Origin: Bacteroidota bacterium
Lineage (GTDB): Bacteria > Bacteroidota > Bacteroidia > 2-12-FULL-35-15
DNA length: 64,000 nt
Assembly (NCBI GenBank): GCA_025963715.1
Contig: JAOQAG010000026.1
Location: 144,327 to 208,326, forward strand
Direction of reading: 5' to 3'
Below are positions 54,615-63,815 of the stretch, piece after piece. A model generated the notes under the pieces. The model made no database searches. It had not been told where the DNA came from and saw only the letters and a list, made by a program, of their open reading frames with translations. Position 1 is the first letter of the stretch. Each line of letters begins with the position of its first letter. A program made the translations under genes and the position numbers.

Positions 54615-55220
54615 CTATTTTGCAGCGCTAAAGCGTTTTGCTACTTCATTCCAGTTGATCACATTCCAGAAAGCCGCAAGGTAATCCGGGCGACGGTTTT
54701 GGTAATGCAGGTAGTATGCATGTTCCCAAACATCTACTCCGAGGATCGGCGTTCCTTTTACTTCAGCAACATCCATTAAAGGATTGTCCTGGTTTGGTGT
54801 GGAAGAAACCGCCAGCTTGCCGTCTTTTACGATCAGCCATGCCCAGCCGGAACCAAAGCGGGTTGTTGCAGCGGCAGCAAATTGTGTTTTAAATTCTGCA
54901 AACGAACCGAATGCGGAATTGATGGCTGCGGCTAAATCGCCGGTTGGCTCACCGCCTGCATTCGGACCCATGATGGTCCAGAATAAAGAGTGATTAAAAT
55001 GTCCGCCGCCATTGTTACGAACAGGCATTGGATATTTTGAAATGTTTTTGCAGATCTCTTCGATGCTTAATTTTTCAGCGTCTGTTCCGGCAATCGCATT
55101 GTTCAGATTAGTAACATATGCATTGTGGTGTTTGCTGTGGTGGATTTCCATTGTTTTTGCATCAATGTTTGGCTCTAATGCATCGTATGCATACGCCAGT
55201 TTTGGTAATTCGAAGGCCAT
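54615..55220 (-). CDS. sodA: Superoxide dismutase, Mn type (sodA)
   Basis: The protein is 201 aa. Metal ligands: His in [11 protein letters not shown], His in [10 protein letters not shown], and Asp/His in [18 protein letters not shown]. The residue at the position that sets Mn versus Fe specificity is Gln in [10 protein letters not shown], as in MnSOD; FeSOD has a different pattern. [12 protein letters not shown] also matches MnSOD. It dismutates superoxide in the cytoplasm. A single gene with candidate -7 TACCTTTG upstream. Confidence 0.93.
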   Translation of the reverse strand: MAFELPKLAYAYDALEPNIDAKTMEIHHSKHHNAYVTNLNNAIAGTDAEKLSIEEICKNISKYPMPVRNNGGGHFNHSLFWTIMGPNAGGEPTGDLAAAINSAFGSFAEFKTQFAAAATTRFGSGWAWLIVKDGKLAVSSTPNQDNPLMDVAEVKGTPILGVDVWEHAYYLHYQNRRPDYLAAFWNVINWNEVAKRFSAAK

Positions 55221-55264
55221 ATCTTTGTTTATTTTTTAGTTTATTTTTAAAATATTAATTAACT

Positions 55265-55272
55265 CAAAGGTA
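55265..55272 (-). promoter_or_regulatory. Candidate -7 element TACCTTTG for sodA
   Basis: CAAAGGTA on the plus strand is TACCTTTG on the minus, about 45 bp before the sodA start. No clear -33 TTG. Confidence 0.4.
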
Positions 55273-55392
55273 TAAACTTTTAGCTGTTTTATCCAGAAAA
55301 AGCGGCATTAAAAAAACAGGTTTACGGGGGTTTTCAACATTTTAATGTTTAAAGAAATGCCTATACAACTGATTATCAATTTTTTTGAATCT

Positions 55393-55400
55393 TAACTTTG
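55393..55400 (+). promoter_or_regulatory. Candidate -7 element TAACTTTG for the 70-aa lipoprotein
   Basis: An exact TAnnTTTG match 39 bp before the ATG at 55440. No clear -33 TTG. Confidence 0.4.
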
Positions 55401-55439
55401 CGTCCCAGATACTAGTATTAACCCAAAACAAATAAACAA

Positions 55440-55652
55440 ATGAAAAAATTATTCACCTTATTATTCGTTGCAGCAGCAATGAGCAGCTTTGTTGCCTGCG
55501 GACCAAACAAAGAAGACGAAGCAAAACGTAAAGCTGCTGAACAGGCAAAAATGGATTCTTTATTTAAATTTTCCAGCCAAAGCACTGCAGCTGCTATGGA
55601 TTCTGTTGCAGGAGCTATGAAAGATACTGCAAAAGCACCAGCGATGAAATAG
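55440..55652 (+). CDS. Small alanine-rich lipoprotein (70 aa)
   Basis: The protein is 70 aa. Signal peptide with lipobox (MSSFVACGPNKEDEA, Cys at residue 20). The mature 50 residues are Ala/Lys/Asp/Ser-rich and helical (STAAAMDSVAGAMKDTAKAP). Function unknown; small lipoproteins of this type can be envelope-stress or surface factors. It is followed by a very long perfect hairpin. Confidence 0.7.
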   Translation: MKKLFTLLFVAAAMSSFVACGPNKEDEAKRKAAEQAKMDSLFKFSSQSTAAAMDSVAGAMKDTAKAPAMK

Positions 55653-55655
55653 TTC

Positions 55656-55724
55656 TTTGCAAAAGCAAACAAAAAAAGGGACGCGTAATGATTACGCGTC
55701 CCTTTTTTTGTTTGCTTTTGCAAA
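55656..55724. terminator. 33-bp perfect stem hairpin, bidirectional terminator
   Basis: Left arm 55656-55688 and right arm 55692-55724 are exact reverse complements with a TGA loop. It contains GGGACGCGTAA / TTACGCGTCCC and ends in T tracts on both strands. It begins 3 bp after the lipoprotein stop and lies between convergent genes. A 33-bp stem is unusually long for a terminator. Confidence 0.85.
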
Positions 55725-55748
55725 ATTTTAATTTCTTAACTTTTGGGA

Positions 55749-55840
55749 GGCAAAATTAACAATCCCGCACGTGCGGGACGATCTTGTAATGTAATTTGCT
55801 CTTCTGCTGGCACGAAGGCCAACCGCGGATAATTTCGCGT
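55749..55840. repeat. 92-bp dispersed repeat, copy 2
   Basis: Partner of 52622-52713 with three mismatches. Directly followed by the small hairpin 55838-55873. Confidence 0.8.
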
Positions 55841-55873
55841 CATTGCTTCGGGCGAAAAGCCCTCGCAATGACG
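55838..55873. repeat. Hairpin CGTCATTGC / GCAATGACG
   Basis: CGTCATTGC-TTCGGGC-(GAAAA)-GCCC-TC-GCAATGACG forms a near-perfect stem. It shares the CATTGC...GCAATG theme with the palindrome at 37485. Confidence 0.65.
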
Positions 55874-55923
55874 TTCTTAAAGTAAATTGTTTTTATGGTA
55901 TAAAGTCCCGATACTATCGAAAT

Positions 55924-57528
55924 TTATTTCATCAGTTCCACTGCTTTTTTCAGCACATTGTCCTGCGACTGGTACACGGGATAAAATCCGTCGTTGTTCC
56001 AGATATTACGTGCGATCAATGATTTCAGCTGATTTTTCAAGATCGTTTCGGATTGTTTCATCTGCACATCGTTTCTCTTTACACCGCCTTTTGCAGCATA
56101 ATCGGCAAACTCATTTAAAAGTGCTGTTGTGATCTCGAAATTTGCATTGAAGCTTTCGGGTGTGTAGGATTTTAATGTGCTGCGTTGCTTGTCGGCATAC
56201 TCAAATGCAAAATCATTTACAATGCCGTTGTACAACACTTCTGTGAGGTAACGCGAGCGACCGGTGGTATCCAGCGGAACAAACACATCGGGTGTGATGC
56301 CGCCGCCGCCGTATACAATGCGGCCGGAAAGTGTTTTGTATTTCTGCGAATTGCCATTTTTAATGCTGTCTGCATTTTCCAGTTCGCCATTTTTATAACG
56401 GTCGTATTCTTCGCTGTAATATTCCTCGATGTTGCCGTTGTAAGGTTTTTGGATGCATCTGCCGGAAGGCGTGTAATAACGCGCAATGGTAAGGCGCATG
56501 GCGGAACCGTCGCTGAACTCGCTTTGCTCCTGCACCAGGCCTTTCCCGAAAGAGCGGCGGCCAACAATGGTTGCCCTGTCGTTGTCCTGCAGCGCACCGG
56601 ATAAAATTTCGCTGGCGGATGCAGAGCCGTCATCAATGAGCACGATCAGCTTTCCGGTTTCAAACCCGCCGGTGCTGGTGGCTTTGTAATCCTTGCGCGG
56701 ACGGGCTTTTCCTTCGGTATACAAGATCTCTTTTCCTTTGTCCAAAAACTCATCAGCAATGCTGGTAGCTGTATTCAGGTATCCGCCGCCGTTCTGGCGC
56801 AGATCGATGATCAGGTTTTGCATTCCTTTTGCTTTTAATTTTTTAAAGGCTGCCATGTATTCATCGTATGTAGTGGCTGCGAAGCGGGTAATTTTTATGT
56901 AACCGGTTTGCGGCGCTACCATGTATGCTACATCCACACTGTAAATAGGAATGGTTCCGCGGGTAATTGTAAAATCGATCAGGCCGGGTTTTCTTCTGCG
57001 GGCAACGCTCACTTTTACTTTGGTGCCGCCGGGACCTTTTAATTTTTCCATCACCATTTTATTGGTGATCTTAATACCCGCTACCTGTTTGCCTTCTACT
57101 TTTACGATCCTGTCGCCAGCCATGATCCCTACACGCTCCGCAGGGCCACCCTGGATGGCATCGATCACACTGATGGTATCGCTTACGATATTGAATTCCA
57201 CGCCAATACCTTCAAAATTTCCCTGCAATGGCTCATTGTCGGCCGCCAGCTCATCGGCACTAATGTATGCCGAGTGCGGATCCAGCGTTTGCAACATGGA
57301 CGTAATAGTGGATTCAATTAATTTTTTGTTGTTCACGGTATCCACATATTCCTGGTCGATGTATTTCAGGATCTCTTCGATCTTGTTATATTTATTGCTT
57401 GCATCCACGGTAATGCCACCGCCGCCTAAATTAGAGGAAAGGCTGAATGTACTACCGATAAGGACTCCGAGAATGAGCACCAGTGCAAAAAAGATGGGCA
57501 GGTATATATAAAATTTAGGGCGATTCAT
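55924..57528 (-). CDS. S41-family C-terminal processing peptidase (CtpA-like)
   Basis: The protein is 534 aa. An N-terminal anchor helix (FYIYLPIFFALVLILGVLIG) is followed by a helical lead, a PDZ domain (GIGVEFNIVSDTISVIDAIQ, AERVGIMAGDRIVKVEGKQV) and the S41 fold. The catalytic Ser is in DGSASASEILSGALQDND and the Lys in GRRSFGKGLVQEQ; GGFETGKLIVLIDDG precedes. Such proteases trim or degrade periplasmic proteins. A single minus-strand gene; the dCMP deaminase is 51 bp upstream on the same strand. Confidence 0.94.
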   Translation of the reverse strand: MNRPKFYIYLPIFFALVLILGVLIGSTFSLSSNLGGGGITVDASNKYNKIEEILKYIDQEYVDTVNNKKLIESTITSMLQTLDPHSAYISADELAADNEPLQGNFEGIGVEFNIVSDTISVIDAIQGGPAERVGIMAGDRIVKVEGKQVAGIKITNKMVMEKLKGPGGTKVKVSVARRRKPGLIDFTITRGTIPIYSVDVAYMVAPQTGYIKITRFAATTYDEYMAAFKKLKAKGMQNLIIDLRQNGGGYLNTATSIADEFLDKGKEILYTEGKARPRKDYKATSTGGFETGKLIVLIDDGSASASEILSGALQDNDRATIVGRRSFGKGLVQEQSEFSDGSAMRLTIARYYTPSGRCIQKPYNGNIEEYYSEEYDRYKNGELENADSIKNGNSQKYKTLSGRIVYGGGGITPDVFVPLDTTGRSRYLTEVLYNGIVNDFAFEYADKQRSTLKSYTPESFNANFEITTALLNEFADYAAKGGVKRNDVQMKQSETILKNQLKSLIARNIWNNDGFYPVYQSQDNVLKKAVELMK

Positions 57529-57579
57529 TTTTTTGTTTTTGTTTTTATCCTCCGGATCCGCCAGGGCGGAGCAAAGGTT

Positions 57580-58068
57580 TTAATTTTTTAATTTTTCGGA
57601 AACTGCTGCTGAAGGCTTTGTGTAGCGCTGCACATCCACCCCGAATTTCCGGAGGAACTCTACTCCTTCGTCTGTTGGCAAACCTTTGTAATCTGCATAG
57701 GAATGCAGGAAATATACTTTTTTAATTCCGGTGGTATAGATCACGCGGGCACAGGAAATGCAGGGTGAGAGCGTTACATAGAGTGTAGCGCCTTCGATGG
57801 TTACATTGTTTTTTGAAGCATATAAAATGGCATTTTGCTCGGCATGCAGCGCCAGCGAACAGCTTCCTTTGCTATCGCGCGGGCAGCCTTCTCCGGGCCA
57901 TTCAATATCACAGTTGTGCGTTCCGGCAGGCGGGCCATTGTATCCGAGTGATACAATGCGCGTATCTTTGGTAAGTACGGCACCTACCTGCGCTCTTACA
58001 CAATGGGAGCGTTTGGCAAGGTTTTCTGCCAAATCCATATAAATATCATCAAAGCTGGGTTTTGTCAT
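57580..58068 (-). CDS. dCMP/cytidine-deaminase-family protein (ComEB-like)
   Basis: The protein is 162 aa. Zinc deaminase motifs HAEQNAILYAS and SPCISCARVIYTTGIKKVYF, with the upstream YNGPPAGTHNCDIEWPGEGC. This is the deoxycytidylate deaminase form (ComEB/Dctd). It supplies dUMP for dTMP synthesis. Spacing to the S41 gene suggests co-transcription. Confidence 0.92.
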   Translation of the reverse strand: MTKPSFDDIYMDLAENLAKRSHCVRAQVGAVLTKDTRIVSLGYNGPPAGTHNCDIEWPGEGCPRDSKGSCSLALHAEQNAILYASKNNVTIEGATLYVTLSPCISCARVIYTTGIKKVYFLHSYADYKGLPTDEGVEFLRKFGVDVQRYTKPSAAVSEKLKN

Positions 58069-58177
58069 GCGGTTTTTTTATAAAGCGACGACAAATTTAC
58101 GAAGAATTACGGTGCGGCGGTTTTTTATTACAGCAGGCAATTCCATCGTTTTTATGCTGGTGCAAATCCCACACAAC

Positions 58178-58531
58178 TTATTCCTGGTGCAGGCTTAAGC
58201 TGTTTCCATCAGGATCCGTAACCGAAGCAAATTTACCCCATGGAGTTTGGTCGATCTTAGCTACCGTGATGCCTTTGACTTCCAGCTCTTCTGCCGTTTT
58301 TACAATGTCATCGACCTGGATCACCATTCCCTGCATGGATCCGGCAGGCATTTTATCAAACCAATTGACCAGTGTAATGGACACATTATTATCCGGCAGG
58401 CGCATTTGCAACCAGGTTTGATCCGGGCCCATGGGTGCTTCCACCACTATTTCGAAGCCAAATTTCAAATAAAATTCTTTTGCGCGTTGCTGATCCGTTA
58501 CAGGAACGGATACGAGTGTAAGTGTTTTCAT
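58178..58531 (-). CDS. VOC-family (glyoxalase/bleomycin-resistance fold) protein
   Basis: The protein is 117 aa with a single VOC module: TLVSVPVTDQQRAKEFYLKF, MRLPDNNVSITLVNWF, and ASVTDPDGNSLSLHQE at the end with the typical metal-ligand region. Members cover glyoxalase-like enzymes, dioxygenases and resistance proteins; the substrate cannot be told. It is a single gene, 109 bp upstream of the deaminase on the same strand. Confidence 0.88.
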   Translation of the reverse strand: MKTLTLVSVPVTDQQRAKEFYLKFGFEIVVEAPMGPDQTWLQMRLPDNNVSITLVNWFDKMPAGSMQGMVIQVDDIVKTAEELEVKGITVAKIDQTPWGKFASVTDPDGNSLSLHQE

Positions 58532-58690
58532 AGTGTTTATTTTAGTTTAATAAGCTTGTTTAAATTAGTTCGTTTATGATTTGTTGTAAATATAAATTGA
58601 GTATGAATATCCTGCATCATTTTCAAGGTTTAATTTTCGTTATCTTTAAAAAAATACACAATCCGGGCACGCTTTTTTTATTTAAACTAT

Positions 58691-59983
58691 ATGGAACATA
58701 CAACTGATATCATTATTATAGGCGCTGGTGCAGCCGGACTTTATGCAGCAATGGAATTATCGGCGAAAGGCAAAAAAGTAACGGTGCTGGAAGCCAGGGA
58801 AAAAACCGGTGGCCGGATCCGCAGCATTACCGGCAATTTTTCAAAAGCAATGGATGCCGGGCCGGAATTTATTCATGGCGATCTGCCGATCACTAAATCG
58901 TTGTTGAAAAAAGCGGGAAGTAAATTTTACAAGCACAAAGGCGAATTTTACCGGTCGAGGAATGGAAAAATTGTGGAAACCGATGAAATGACAGAAGGCT
59001 GGGACCGGTTAATGAAAGAATTAAAAGGATTAAAAAAAGACATGACGCTTGTGCAATTCCTGGACGAACATTTTGGTGATGAAAAAGACAAAGAACTGCG
59101 CAGGGAAGTGATTGGCCTGGCAGAAGGATTTGATGCTGCGGATGCTAACCGGATCAGTGCTTTTGCAGTGCGTAATGAGTGGGGCGGCGATACTATTGAT
59201 GATTCGTACCAGATTGAAGGCGGCTACACACCATTAGTAGACTATCTTACAGCGGAATGCAGAAAAAACGGATGTACATTCCATTTCAAAACAGAAGTAA
59301 AAAAAATCAAATGGCAAAAAGGTCGTGTGGAGATCATCTGCATGAGCGGGCAGGTATTTGAAGCGCCGAAAGTAATGATCACCGTTTCGCTGGGCGTGCT
59401 TATTTCCGAAAACGAAACATGCAGCATTGCATTTTCTCCGGCCATTCCTGCAAAAATAACGGCAGCAAAACAAATGGGCTTCGGGCCGATTGTGAAAATA
59501 AATTTCGAGTTCAGTACTGTTTTTTGGAATGATGCGAATTTTAAAAACTCTGTCATTCAAATTCCGGATCTGGGGTTTCTGAACAGCGAAAACGAGATCC
59601 CGGTATGGTGGACCAGGGCGCCGGATCAACCTTTTTTGGTAGGATGGGCAGGCGGCAGCAATGCAGAAAAATTAAAACAATTGAGTGATGATGTATTATT
59701 AAAAAAAGCAATTGCATCCATTGCTGCTGCGATGAACACAACGGAAACAATTATCAATGAACAGTTAACGGCGCATGCTATTTCCAACTGGGGCAACGAT
59801 CCGTTTACCAAAGGTGCTTACTCCTACGATACACCTGAAACTGGGGAAGCAAAAAAAATCCTTTCCGAACCGCTGGAAGATACCATCTTTTTTGCCGGTG
59901 AAGCGCTGGGAGATCATACCGGAACAGTGGAAGCCGCCATGGAAAATGCAAAACAAGTGGTAAAAAAAGTCCTTAGTTTGTAG
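58691..59983 (+). CDS. FAD-dependent amine oxidase family protein
   Basis: The protein is 430 aa. FAD Rossmann motif DIIIIGAGAAGLYAAMELSA near the N-terminus with EAREKTGGRIRSI, the substrate domain, and the C-terminal FAD contact FFAGEALGDHTGTVEAAMEN. Homologues oxidise polyamines, monoamines or amino acids; the substrate is not shown. It is a single gene followed by a tandem repeat. Confidence 0.92.
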   Translation: MEHTTDIIIIGAGAAGLYAAMELSAKGKKVTVLEAREKTGGRIRSITGNFSKAMDAGPEFIHGDLPITKSLLKKAGSKFYKHKGEFYRSRNGKIVETDEMTEGWDRLMKELKGLKKDMTLVQFLDEHFGDEKDKELRREVIGLAEGFDAADANRISAFAVRNEWGGDTIDDSYQIEGGYTPLVDYLTAECRKNGCTFHFKTEVKKIKWQKGRVEIICMSGQVFEAPKVMITVSLGVLISENETCSIAFSPAIPAKITAAKQMGFGPIVKINFEFSTVFWNDANFKNSVIQIPDLGFLNSENEIPVWWTRAPDQPFLVGWAGGSNAEKLKQLSDDVLLKKAIASIAAAMNTTETIINEQLTAHAISNWGNDPFTKGAYSYDTPETGEAKKILSEPLEDTIFFAGEALGDHTGTVEAAMENAKQVVKKVLSL

Positions 59984-60491
59984 TCGTTAGTAACTAGACT
60001 GTGTGTATTTTACCACTAAGGCACGAAGAAAACACTAAGAAGAGATTGCCGTTGGTAAAGCTAATGAATCTGTAGTAATCAGCTGTGTGTATTTTACCAC
60101 TAAGGCACTAAGAACACTAAGAAGAGATTGCTGTTGGTAAAGCTAATTAATCTGTAGTAATCAGCTGTGTGTATTTTACCACTAAGGCACGAAGAACACT
60201 AAGAAGAGATTGCTGTTGGTAAAGCTAATTAATCAGTAGTAACTAGACTGTGTGTATTTTACCACTAAGGCACGAAGAACACTAAGAAGAGATTGCTGTT
60301 GGTAAAGCTAATTAATCAGTAGTAATCAGCTGTGTGTGTTTCAGCCACAGCCCCGATAGCTATCGGGACACAGATTTTTATGTGTTAAGAAATTAAAACG
60401 GATTTATCGCTTGCGCGATCGGATCGCAATCCAAAAAATCTTCCCGCAATTTCATTTTTAATTATCTTAGAAAAATGAAATTGATACGCGC
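59984..60491. other. Non-coding 508-bp gap dominated by a tandem repeat
   Basis: No gene seen. It contains four tandem units (59999-60329) and then a short stretch with a small palindrome CCCGATAGCTATCGGG (60351-60366) before the LtrA gene. Confidence 0.6.
59999..60329 (+). repeat. Tandem repeat: four ~83-bp units
   Basis: Units begin CTGTGTGTATTTTACCACTA at 59999, 60083, 60165 and 60248 with periods of 84, 82, 83 and 82 bp; a fifth partial copy starts at 60330. Each unit includes ACCACTAAGGCAC, the dispersed-repeat core, and AAGAAGAGATTGC. Units differ at a few positions and one carries two extra A. Confidence 0.9.
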
Positions 60492-61694
60492 ATGAGCAAA
60501 AAACATAAAGTCCATTTATGGTGGGGGCCACCTATAAATTTTTCGGAACGCAGATACGAACGAAAGATCAGCTGGCTGGAATTATTCTACGACCTGGTGT
60601 ATGTAGCCACCATCGGGCAACTTACGCACCAGATCGCGGCAGCGCCTACCTGGCACACGCTGGGTTATTCCTGCATTTTGTTTTCACTGGTGTTCTGGTC
60701 CTGGGTAAACGGCAGCCAGTATTACGATCTGCATGGCAATGAAGGCCTGCGCACACGGTTCATCACTTTCTGGCAAATGCTGGCAATTGCTGCTGTTGCG
60801 ATTACCATACCGGAAGCCTTCAGCGGGCATCATCAATCTTTTGCAATCGCTTTTATGGTAATCGAAGGTCTCATTATGTACATGTGGTGGAGCGTGAGTT
60901 TTTACGATCCGTCGCATAAAGTATTCAGTATTTTTTACACTGCCAATTACAGCATCGCGTTTGGATTGCTGCTGATCTCGGTGTTTACCAGCCATCACGT
61001 TGCCACGATGCTGTGGATTGCTGCATTACTGTTTAACCTTGCGCCTCCGTTCGTAGCTGCCAGAAGGGTTATACGGGTAATGAAGGAACGCGGAACGGTT
61101 TTCACTGCTTCTGCAGCCATTGTAGAGCGTTTCGGATTGTTTACCATTATTGTGCTTGCCGAAAGTATTTTAAGCACCGTTAGCGGGATGGGTGAAGTGC
61201 ATGATAAACAGCCTGCTGCCTGGGTAGCATTCATCCTGGCGATCATGATCGCATTTTTGATCTGGAGCCTTTATTTTGACATGACCAGCGAACAGGAAAC
61301 AAAAAAAGGATACAGCTACATGCAATGGCTGATGATCCTCCATTTTCCGTTGCTGGCTTCGTTGAGCATTGTGGGCGCCTGCATTAAGGTGATCCTTTCG
61401 GATATGAATACCATGCTTCCGATGGATCTGCAATGGATCTTTTGTTTGTCGCTTACCACTATTTTATACTGCATCATCGGGCTAACAAAGATCATGAAAG
61501 AAGAGGAAGAAGACCGTTCGTATATCCAACCCGTTACGCGATTATTGGTTGGCGTGGGTGTTCTTATTTTACTGATCCCGGTTTTCGGAACGTATTTAAA
61601 TACGCTTACGTTCCTCACGATCGTGGCAATTATTTTAGCGGTTCCGGTAATTATAGGGATCCGGAGCTGGGTGAAATATAAATTTAGTAAATAG
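60492..61694 (+). CDS. ltrA: Low temperature requirement protein A (LtrA-like)
   Basis: The protein is 400 aa. The LtrA N-terminal signature WLELFYDLVYVATIGQLTHQ is clear. About ten hydrophobic helices follow (LGYSCILFSLVFWSWVNGSQ, TFWQMLAIAAVAITIPEAFS, AFMVIEGLIMYMWWSVSFYD, and others to LTFLTIVAIILAVPVIIGIR). LtrA is a conserved membrane protein of unknown biochemical role, first linked to cold growth in Listeria. A single gene, separated by 246 bp from the next, convergent gene. Confidence 0.93.
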   Translation: MSKKHKVHLWWGPPINFSERRYERKISWLELFYDLVYVATIGQLTHQIAAAPTWHTLGYSCILFSLVFWSWVNGSQYYDLHGNEGLRTRFITFWQMLAIAAVAITIPEAFSGHHQSFAIAFMVIEGLIMYMWWSVSFYDPSHKVFSIFYTANYSIAFGLLLISVFTSHHVATMLWIAALLFNLAPPFVAARRVIRVMKERGTVFTASAAIVERFGLFTIIVLAESILSTVSGMGEVHDKQPAAWVAFILAIMIAFLIWSLYFDMTSEQETKKGYSYMQWLMILHFPLLASLSIVGACIKVILSDMNTMLPMDLQWIFCLSLTTILYCIIGLTKIMKEEEEDRSYIQPVTRLLVGVGVLILLIPVFGTYLNTLTFLTIVAIILAVPVIIGIRSWVKYKFSK

Positions 61695-61887
61695 CAGTTA
61701 GTCCTTAGTGATTTGTCCTTAGTAATCAGGCGTTGTGTAAGCGTTGTGTAATTGTAATGAGCCTCTGGAAATGCCCGGTTTACAATACTCTTCGACAAGC
61801 TCAGAGTGACATTTGTTCTAACAATGCGTTTTTACACAGTCCAATATCTAATATCCAAAAGTCCAACATCTGCAAAATATTCAAAAC

Positions 61888-61920
61888 AAAAAAGACGGCC
61901 TGAAAAGAGCCGTCTTTTTT
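61888..61920. terminator. Terminator after the T9SS protein gene
   Basis: AAAAAAGACGGC / GCCGTCTTTTTT stem with CTGAAAAGA loop, 20 bp past the minus-strand stop at 61941 and usable on both strands. Confidence 0.85.
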
Positions 61921-61940
61921 ATTTGTAAAATCATCATCTG

Positions 61941-63815
61941 CTATTTTGTAACGATGATCTTTTTACTGAAGCTTGTGTTTTTATCAGCGCCGGTAATAAA
62001 ATAAATACCGCTGTTTAAATTTTCGATCGTCATGGTATAGTTATTATCTGCATTTAGTTTTACAACTTCCAGCACTTGTCCCAATTCATTCACAAGAGTG
62101 TAAACTCCTGTTGTAGTTGTTTTCATTATAAAGGAGCCGTTGCTTGGGTTCGGGTAAACCGACAGCAGGTTGGAAGCTGCTGTTGCATTATCAATGCCGG
62201 TTACAATAAACACAGAAGAACAACCGGAAGTATCCGTGCAGCCATTCAGATCCATTAAATAAACAGAATAATTACCGGTAACGGCTGATGTATATGTTTG
62301 GCTGGTTTCTCCAGCAATAGCAGTGCCTGTAGCACAATCTATCCACTGGTACGATGCATTTGCTGCTGCTGTAAGTAATGTTGCGGATGCGGTTACCGTT
62401 GTAGTTATCGTATCAATTGATAACGCAACGGTATCTGTGGAAGCGCATCCGTTTGCATCCGTACCGGTTACAATGTAATCTCCAGCAACAGGTATAAACA
62501 CAACACCATCGGTTACGCCGTTGTTCCAGGAATAGGTAAGCGCGCCGGAACCCATCAATACTGCATCGGAACCGTTACAAATAAAATGATCGGCACCTGC
62601 ATTTACTACCGGAAGCAGATTTACGGTTACTGTAATATTACCGGTATTTACACAACCGTTAACATCTGTTCCTGTAACCATATACGTTTGTGTGCCAGCC
62701 GGTGTAAAGGCAACGCCATCTGTTACACTGTTGTCCCAAACATAAGTTGCAGCACCGGAGCCAGCCAAAACAATGGAAGATCCGGTACATACAGCTGTAT
62801 CATTTCCTGCAATTACTGATGGAAGCTGGTTTACGGTAACTGTTACCGTATCGGTACCGGTACAACCGATGGCATCCGTACCGGTTACAATGTAATCCAT
62901 CGTGTAAACAGGTGTAAATGCCACCCCGTCTGATACGCTGTTATTCCAGCTGTAGCTGGCTGTTCCGCTTGCGGAAAGTGTGACTGCGACACCTGTACAA
63001 ACAGCGACATTTGTACCTGCATTTACTGTTGGGATGGAAACCGCAACGTTAACGGTGTCAAACATAGTAGGGCAACCGGTAGCATCGGCCTGAACGGTAT
63101 ATTGTGTATTAGCTGTTACCGTGGGGATAATGGACGAAGTAGTAGCGCTTGTATTCCAAAGATAACTGATCACAGGAGCTACTGCAGGAACGGTGTAATG
63201 GATCACACCATTCCATACACGAGGTGTGAATGTTCCGCCACCGTTTGTAAACGGATATTCCATACCGGCACCTTGCAGGAAGCTGATATTGGCATCACTG
63301 GAATATACACTTCCTACGGCTGAACCATCCGTATAATTCAAGCTTACAGCCGTATTGGTGGAGGTAACATAAAAAGCATAGGTTTGTCCGGCCGGGATAG
63401 TAATGTTTACGGCAACCGGCACCGGGGTTGGGGTAGGAAGTGCATTTGCCGTAACCGCCGCAGAACCAACGAGTGTCCAGGCTGCAGAATTGCTTTCGGA
63501 ACCCAAAAAAGTTCCAATTTTATAATAAATTGCGATGGTGGTATTTGCCATCGGGCTTGCATCAAACGAAGTAATGGTTACCGTATTGGCTGCCACAATA
63601 TCAAACATATTACCACGATGATTATTACCTGCACCCATAGTAGTGCCAAGCGAATTTGCATTAGCCGCTGCTGTTGCTACTGCATTAAGCATTACAGTAT
63701 CGCCAACGCATACCAGTGAGCGCGAAGCAGTAGCATTGAGCGCACATTGCGCCTGCAATTTGCTGCCGGTGGTAATACAAAAAGCAAAAAGAAGTAAAGT
63801 GTAAATTTTTTTCAT
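61941..63815 (-). CDS. T9SS-sorted protein with three 70-aa PKD/Ig-like repeats
   Basis: The protein is 624 aa. Signal peptide ends near LQAQ. An N-terminal domain to about residue 260 contains CALNATASRSLVCVGDTVML and an Ig-like sandwich (PAGQTYAFYVTSTNTAVSLN). Three tandem repeats of 70 aa follow (about 266-335, 336-405, 406-475), each with the order AGxxxxxCxG, Y-WNNSVTDGV, YIVTGTD-GC. Then an Ig/PKD-type unit and a type A T9SS C-terminal sorting domain (VYPNPSNGSFIMKTTTTGVY ... GIYFITGADKNTSFSKKIIV). It is a secreted or surface adhesin-type protein; the ligand is unknown. Confidence 0.9.
   Translation of the reverse strand: MKKIYTLLLFAFCITTGSKLQAQCALNATASRSLVCVGDTVMLNAVATAAANANSLGTTMGAGNNHRGNMFDIVAANTVTITSFDASPMANTTIAIYYKIGTFLGSESNSAAWTLVGSAAVTANALPTPTPVPVAVNITIPAGQTYAFYVTSTNTAVSLNYTDGSAVGSVYSSDANISFLQGAGMEYPFTNGGGTFTPRVWNGVIHYTVPAVAPVISYLWNTSATTSSIIPTVTANTQYTVQADATGCPTMFDTVNVAVSIPTVNAGTNVAVCTGVAVTLSASGTASYSWNNSVSDGVAFTPVYTMDYIVTGTDAIGCTGTDTVTVTVNQLPSVIAGNDTAVCTGSSIVLAGSGAATYVWDNSVTDGVAFTPAGTQTYMVTGTDVNGCVNTGNITVTVNLLPVVNAGADHFICNGSDAVLMGSGALTYSWNNGVTDGVVFIPVAGDYIVTGTDANGCASTDTVALSIDTITTTVTASATLLTAAANASYQWIDCATGTAIAGETSQTYTSAVTGNYSVYLMDLNGCTDTSGCSSVFIVTGIDNATAASNLLSVYPNPSNGSFIMKTTTTGVYTLVNELGQVLEVVKLNADNNYTMTIENLNSGIYFITGADKNTSFSKKIIVTK
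62391..63020 (-). repeat. Three in-frame 210-bp coding repeats
   Basis: They encode the three 70-aa units (residues 266-475) of the T9SS protein. Similarity is high at the protein level; the unit boundaries are set at the AG-x-x-x-x-C motif. Confidence 0.8.

Noticed and set aside
59999-60329. CRISPR array
   Set aside because: The whole ~83-bp unit is repeated; there are no unique spacers between short repeats.
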